From NCBI GenBank assembly GCA_910586645.1, contig CAJUIS010000001.1:153222-217221 (forward strand): a DNA stretch of 64,000 nt. The letters are read 5' to 3'. This document shows positions 61,587 to 64,000 of the stretch, piece after piece. A model generated the notes under the pieces. That model was not told the origin of the DNA. It saw nothing but the letters and a program-made list of their open reading frames with translations, and did not search any database. Within the stretch, counting starts at the first letter, position 1. The number at the start of each line of letters is the position of its first letter. This DNA is from an uncultured Lachnospiraceae bacterium (GTDB lineage Bacteria > Bacillota > Clostridia > Lachnospirales > Lachnospiraceae). The translations under genes were made by a program, and so were the position numbers.

Positions 61587-63563
61587 TTATTTTGTACTCC
61601 ACCAGTCCTTATCCTGGACTGCCTGGTAATAACGCTGCGATGGTATCAGCGTCCCATTTCTGATTTCAAAAACTTCCCAGATGACTCCTTCACGTCCCAC
61701 AGGCACATGAAACGTTGAAACCAGTCCGTCCGAAGTGTAGACATTGACGCACGCATCCGAATAAGACATTTCTCTGGACGCATAATCCCCTCTGGAACAA
61801 TTCGTAAAATCCGCCACATAATATTTATACAGGCCAATTCTCTGCAGATTGCTGATGGTAACCGTTTCCGGCCCATATCCTGTCGTAATGTCAACATCCA
61901 GGGAATTTCCCTTTCCGTCTTCCCTGTTATAATAAGCGATATGCTCCGCCGCCGTACAATATGGCGTAAACAAATGTGAATCCAGATCATTCGGCATATC
62001 CGACCATGTCAGCACAATCCGCATCTCTCCGTCCGCAACGTCCGGCGACATATTAAAGTGCGTCACTTCTCCGTCTGTCCGGACAGCCAGAACATAATAT
62101 GTATCCTCATATCCGTCTTTATGCACCTGAACCGTGTACATACCGGCGGGCAGATACACACGGATATTTCCTTCTGCATCTGAAACTCCCTGTTCACAGA
62201 TCTCTCCGTCTCTGCAGTTAATGCCGCTTCGGATAAAATACTCCACGCTTCCAACGCTTAACATACCGCTGCCCTGTTCATTATAATTGAGCGCGTCATA
62301 TACCTGCACCGTAATATTGCATTCCAGGCTGTCCGGCGCAAGATACACGCCCGTCTGATATCCCCCGACCAACTGGTCGTTCATTTCCACCTGATACATA
62401 CTGACGCCGCGGCATCCCTCCTTTGAAAATTCCATTCGGTAAGTCTGAGCGTCTGACGGCACATAAACCGTATACAGTCCGTCGCTGTCTGTCTCAGTCG
62501 AAAACAGCTCTTTCGATCCGTCTTCTGTATACAACGCCGCTTTTGCCTGTTTCACCGGCATTGTCCGTTCATCAAAAACATAGCCCTGAATTGCCGCAAT
62601 GCCTTCCGTTTTCAAAACTATATCGTACGTATTGTACGCCTGATCAATCATCAACTGCTCCTTTGCATCATAAGAAGCCTGCTGATCCGGTGTAAAGTCC
62701 TGCATCAGAATCACTTGGCCGACATTATTTCCAACCTCCGCCGAACGCTGCCCTACCACATAATTTGTCTGTATGCCTGCAATTACCTGACGCATTTTTG
62801 TCAGAACGTCTCCGTTGAAATAAAAACGCTCTCCGTCTCTGTCCGGCGTTGCAAAAGAAGGAAAATAATTTACATCAGAATATACATAAATAAAATTGAT
62901 CTTTCCGTCATCCGTATAATAATATTCCGTCATCAAAAGCTGCGTTCCCGCATATTCAATGCTTACAATCTTGTTTACTTTCTGGTTTGCTGGATTTGTA
63001 TAAATATCATATTCCACACGGTTTCCTGTATCTGCGTTTAAAAACTCTTTTTTGCTGATATCAAAACTGTTAATCCTGCCGTCGTCCGGATTTTCCTTAT
63101 CAATATCTTCCAGCGTATAAAACAGGCTCTGATCCCATGCCGCATTTGTATCCCTCTGCGCCGCCTGGTAACGATCCGCATCAATGTCAATCGTTGGAAG
63201 GCTGTTTCTGTTTGTATTCAGCTTTTGAATCTTCCCTGCCAGCGTATTGTCTTCTTTTGCGGCGGCAGGCTCTTTTTCTTTTGCCTCCGTCTCCGGCTCT
63301 TTGGCCAAAGTTTCCGTTTCCGCTTCCGTATCCGGCCTGCTCACGCTTTCCTGCCTCTTAAAATCTTCCGTCTTTTCCGAAGAACCGTTCCTATAATGAA
63401 GACACGCAAACACCGTACCCGCGATAATAAGAACAGCCGCCGCAACAGATACAGAAATTGCCGCCGCTGCTTTTGGAATCCCTTTTTTTTGCATAGGATT
63501 CCCGCATCCGCTGCAAAACTGAAATCCGTCAGGCATTTCCTTTCCGCACTTTTTACACTTCAA
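61587..63563 (-). CDS. Zinc-ribbon membrane protein with CnaB/prealbumin-like and DUF2135-like domains
   Basis: I choose the TTG at 63563, with GGGGGAG 6 nt upstream, over the ATG at 63590, which lacks a site. The 658-aa protein has a zinc ribbon (C3, C6, C17, C20), a membrane helix (about 31-57), a Glu/Lys-rich stalk, a central domain, two or three carboxypeptidase-regulatory-like beta domains (GYVFDERTMPVKQAKAAL, DSDGLYTVYVPS, DAEGNIRVYLPAGMYTVQV, in parts), and a C-terminal DUF2135/YfaP-like segment (RIVLTWSDMPNDLDSHLF). It is the first gene of the operon. Function unknown. Confidence 0.8.
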   Translation of the reverse strand: MKCKKCGKEMPDGFQFCSGCGNPMQKKGIPKAAAAISVSVAAAVLIIAGTVFACLHYRNGSSEKTEDFKRQESVSRPDTEAETETLAKEPETEAKEKEPAAAKEDNTLAGKIQKLNTNRNSLPTIDIDADRYQAAQRDTNAAWDQSLFYTLEDIDKENPDDGRINSFDISKKEFLNADTGNRVEYDIYTNPANQKVNKIVSIEYAGTQLLMTEYYYTDDGKINFIYVYSDVNYFPSFATPDRDGERFYFNGDVLTKMRQVIAGIQTNYVVGQRSAEVGNNVGQVILMQDFTPDQQASYDAKEQLMIDQAYNTYDIVLKTEGIAAIQGYVFDERTMPVKQAKAALYTEDGSKELFSTETDSDGLYTVYVPSDAQTYRMEFSKEGCRGVSMYQVEMNDQLVGGYQTGVYLAPDSLECNITVQVYDALNYNEQGSGMLSVGSVEYFIRSGINCRDGEICEQGVSDAEGNIRVYLPAGMYTVQVHKDGYEDTYYVLAVRTDGEVTHFNMSPDVADGEMRIVLTWSDMPNDLDSHLFTPYCTAAEHIAYYNREDGKGNSLDVDITTGYGPETVTISNLQRIGLYKYYVADFTNCSRGDYASREMSYSDACVNVYTSDGLVSTFHVPVGREGVIWEVFEIRNGTLIPSQRYYQAVQDKDWWSTK

Positions 63564-63657
63564 TATTTTCTCTCCCCCTATCAAATCCATCTCATACTTT
63601 TCAAAAGCATATCAGGATATTGCATCATCAGACAAAATCTGACACATAACTTTGATC

Positions 63658-63686
63658 AGTATACCGAATTCTCAAGTCATTGTCAA
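63658..63686 (-). promoter_or_regulatory. Near-consensus promoter of the nine-gene operon
   Basis: On the minus strand, a perfect TTGACA at 63681-63686, 17-bp spacer, TATACT at 63658-63663. Transcription would start near 63651, with a leader of about 88 nt that can form a small TCAGA/TCTGA hairpin. Confidence 0.85.
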
Positions 63687-63695
63687 TTGTTCCAC

Positions 63696-63760
63696 AGAAA
63701 AAAGGTCGCCTGTCCGTCTGCTCTGCCTTTCGGCAAAACAACAACGGAAAGGCGGCCTTT
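63696..63760 (-). terminator. Terminator of the right-edge gene
   Basis: An 11-bp stem (63701-63711 with 63750-63760, one mismatch) encloses a long loop, followed on the minus strand by TTTTTTC. It isolates the zinc-ribbon operon from the upstream gene. Confidence 0.75.
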
Positions 63761-63767
63761 CCTATCG

Positions 63768-64000
63768 TCATCCTCCGCTCTCCTTTACGCGTCTGGAAAT
63801 ATAGGATTCCATCTCGTCCCTTGGGATTCCCATTACCACAGAAAGTTCTCCATACAGGCTGTCCTCTGCCATATGCAGGTATTTGGCGTCGCTGCTGGTC
63901 ACTTTCTTCCCGGCGGCAAGCCGGGACTCCTTTCGAATATACAAAGTCTTTATAATTCTGACCCATTCCACACAACTGCAGGTACGGATGGCTTCTTTAT
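63768..64000 (-). CDS. 3' end of an unknown protein (partial, runs off the right edge)
   Basis: The reading frame is open to the window edge, beyond the GTG at 63971, which has no binding site, so the gene start lies outside. The visible 76 residues end in LYGELSVVMGIPRDEMESYISRRVKESGG (shown in parts: LYGELSVVMG, YISRRVKESGG), helical and soluble, and include two close cysteines (TCSCVEW). No family recognised. It ends at a terminator. Confidence 0.65.
   Translation of the reverse strand, partial: KEAIRTCSCVEWVRIIKTLYIRKESRLAAGKKVTSSDAKYLHMAEDSLYGELSVVMGIPRDEMESYISRRVKESGG

Noticed and set aside
52003..63590. Type VII (ESX/Yuk) secretion locus
   Set aside because: No WXG100 protein, FtsK/SpoIIIE-type ATPase or YukD-like protein is present; the ATPase is of the ABC class.

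Overview
The window is a stretch of chromosome from an anaerobic Clostridia bacterium, most likely a Lachnospiraceae member. This is inferred from gene content, from strong AGGAGG-type ribosome binding sites, from sigma-A-like promoters, and from a trimeric NAD-linked [FeFe] hydrogenase. Almost every gene lies on the minus strand, so operons run from high to low coordinates. I see no insertion sequence, integrase, prophage or CRISPR array. One tRNA (Pro, GGG anticodon) is present.

Layout, left to right. 1-2.9 kb: the start of an unknown gene leaving the window, a membrane-fused spermidine-synthase-like protein, and an exported protein of unknown function. 2.95-8.6 kb: an OmpR-type two-component pair whose promoter carries tandem 11-bp direct repeats, and a large hybrid histidine kinase. 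8.8-12.3 kb: a small plus-strand membrane protein, a radical-SAM pair split over two genes, and a cytidylate-kinase-like protein. 12.3-18.6 kb: a complete branched-chain amino acid ABC importer directly downstream of ilvN-ilvC. 18.7-23.7 kb: the hydrogenase operon hydCBA headed by an SGNH-type lipoprotein. 23.8-32.8 kb: tRNA-Pro, scpAB, a D,D-carboxypeptidase (plus strand), a transglutaminase-like protein, cardiolipin synthase, a subtilisin-like protease, and pnp/rpsO with a structured S15 leader.

32.9-38.7 kb: a CotH-DUF4956-VTC polyphosphate-polymerase-like operon next to a CAP-domain protein and a second two-component system. 38.7-42.3 kb: a phosphoesterase, a cytoplasmic protein joining a ParB-like segment to a BMP-type ligand-binding fold, and an unknown protein. 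42.4-47.6 kb: siroheme genes (hemL, precorrin-2 dehydrogenase), a CysN-like GTPase with a degenerate APS-kinase tail and no CysD beside it, two unknown small proteins, and greA. 47.7-51.9 kb: a deoxyinosine glycosylase, glgX, uppP, and folT under a tetrahydrofolate riboswitch.

52.0-63.6 kb is the most unusual part. It is a nine-gene operon from one near-consensus promoter. It encodes three single-pass membrane proteins that start with identically spaced zinc ribbons (C3, C6, C17, C20), a coiled-coil zinc-ribbon protein, a membrane protein whose cytoplasmic tail is six DPMTGxP repeats, an ABC ATPase, two ABC-2-type permeases, and a membrane-anchored GH3 glycosidase. Outside the membrane these proteins display prealbumin/CnaB-like plus DUF2135-like domains, a C-type-lectin-like domain and a propeller-like domain. 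I know of no described system with this set; it looks like an envelope assembly or export machine and is the best candidate for new biology here.
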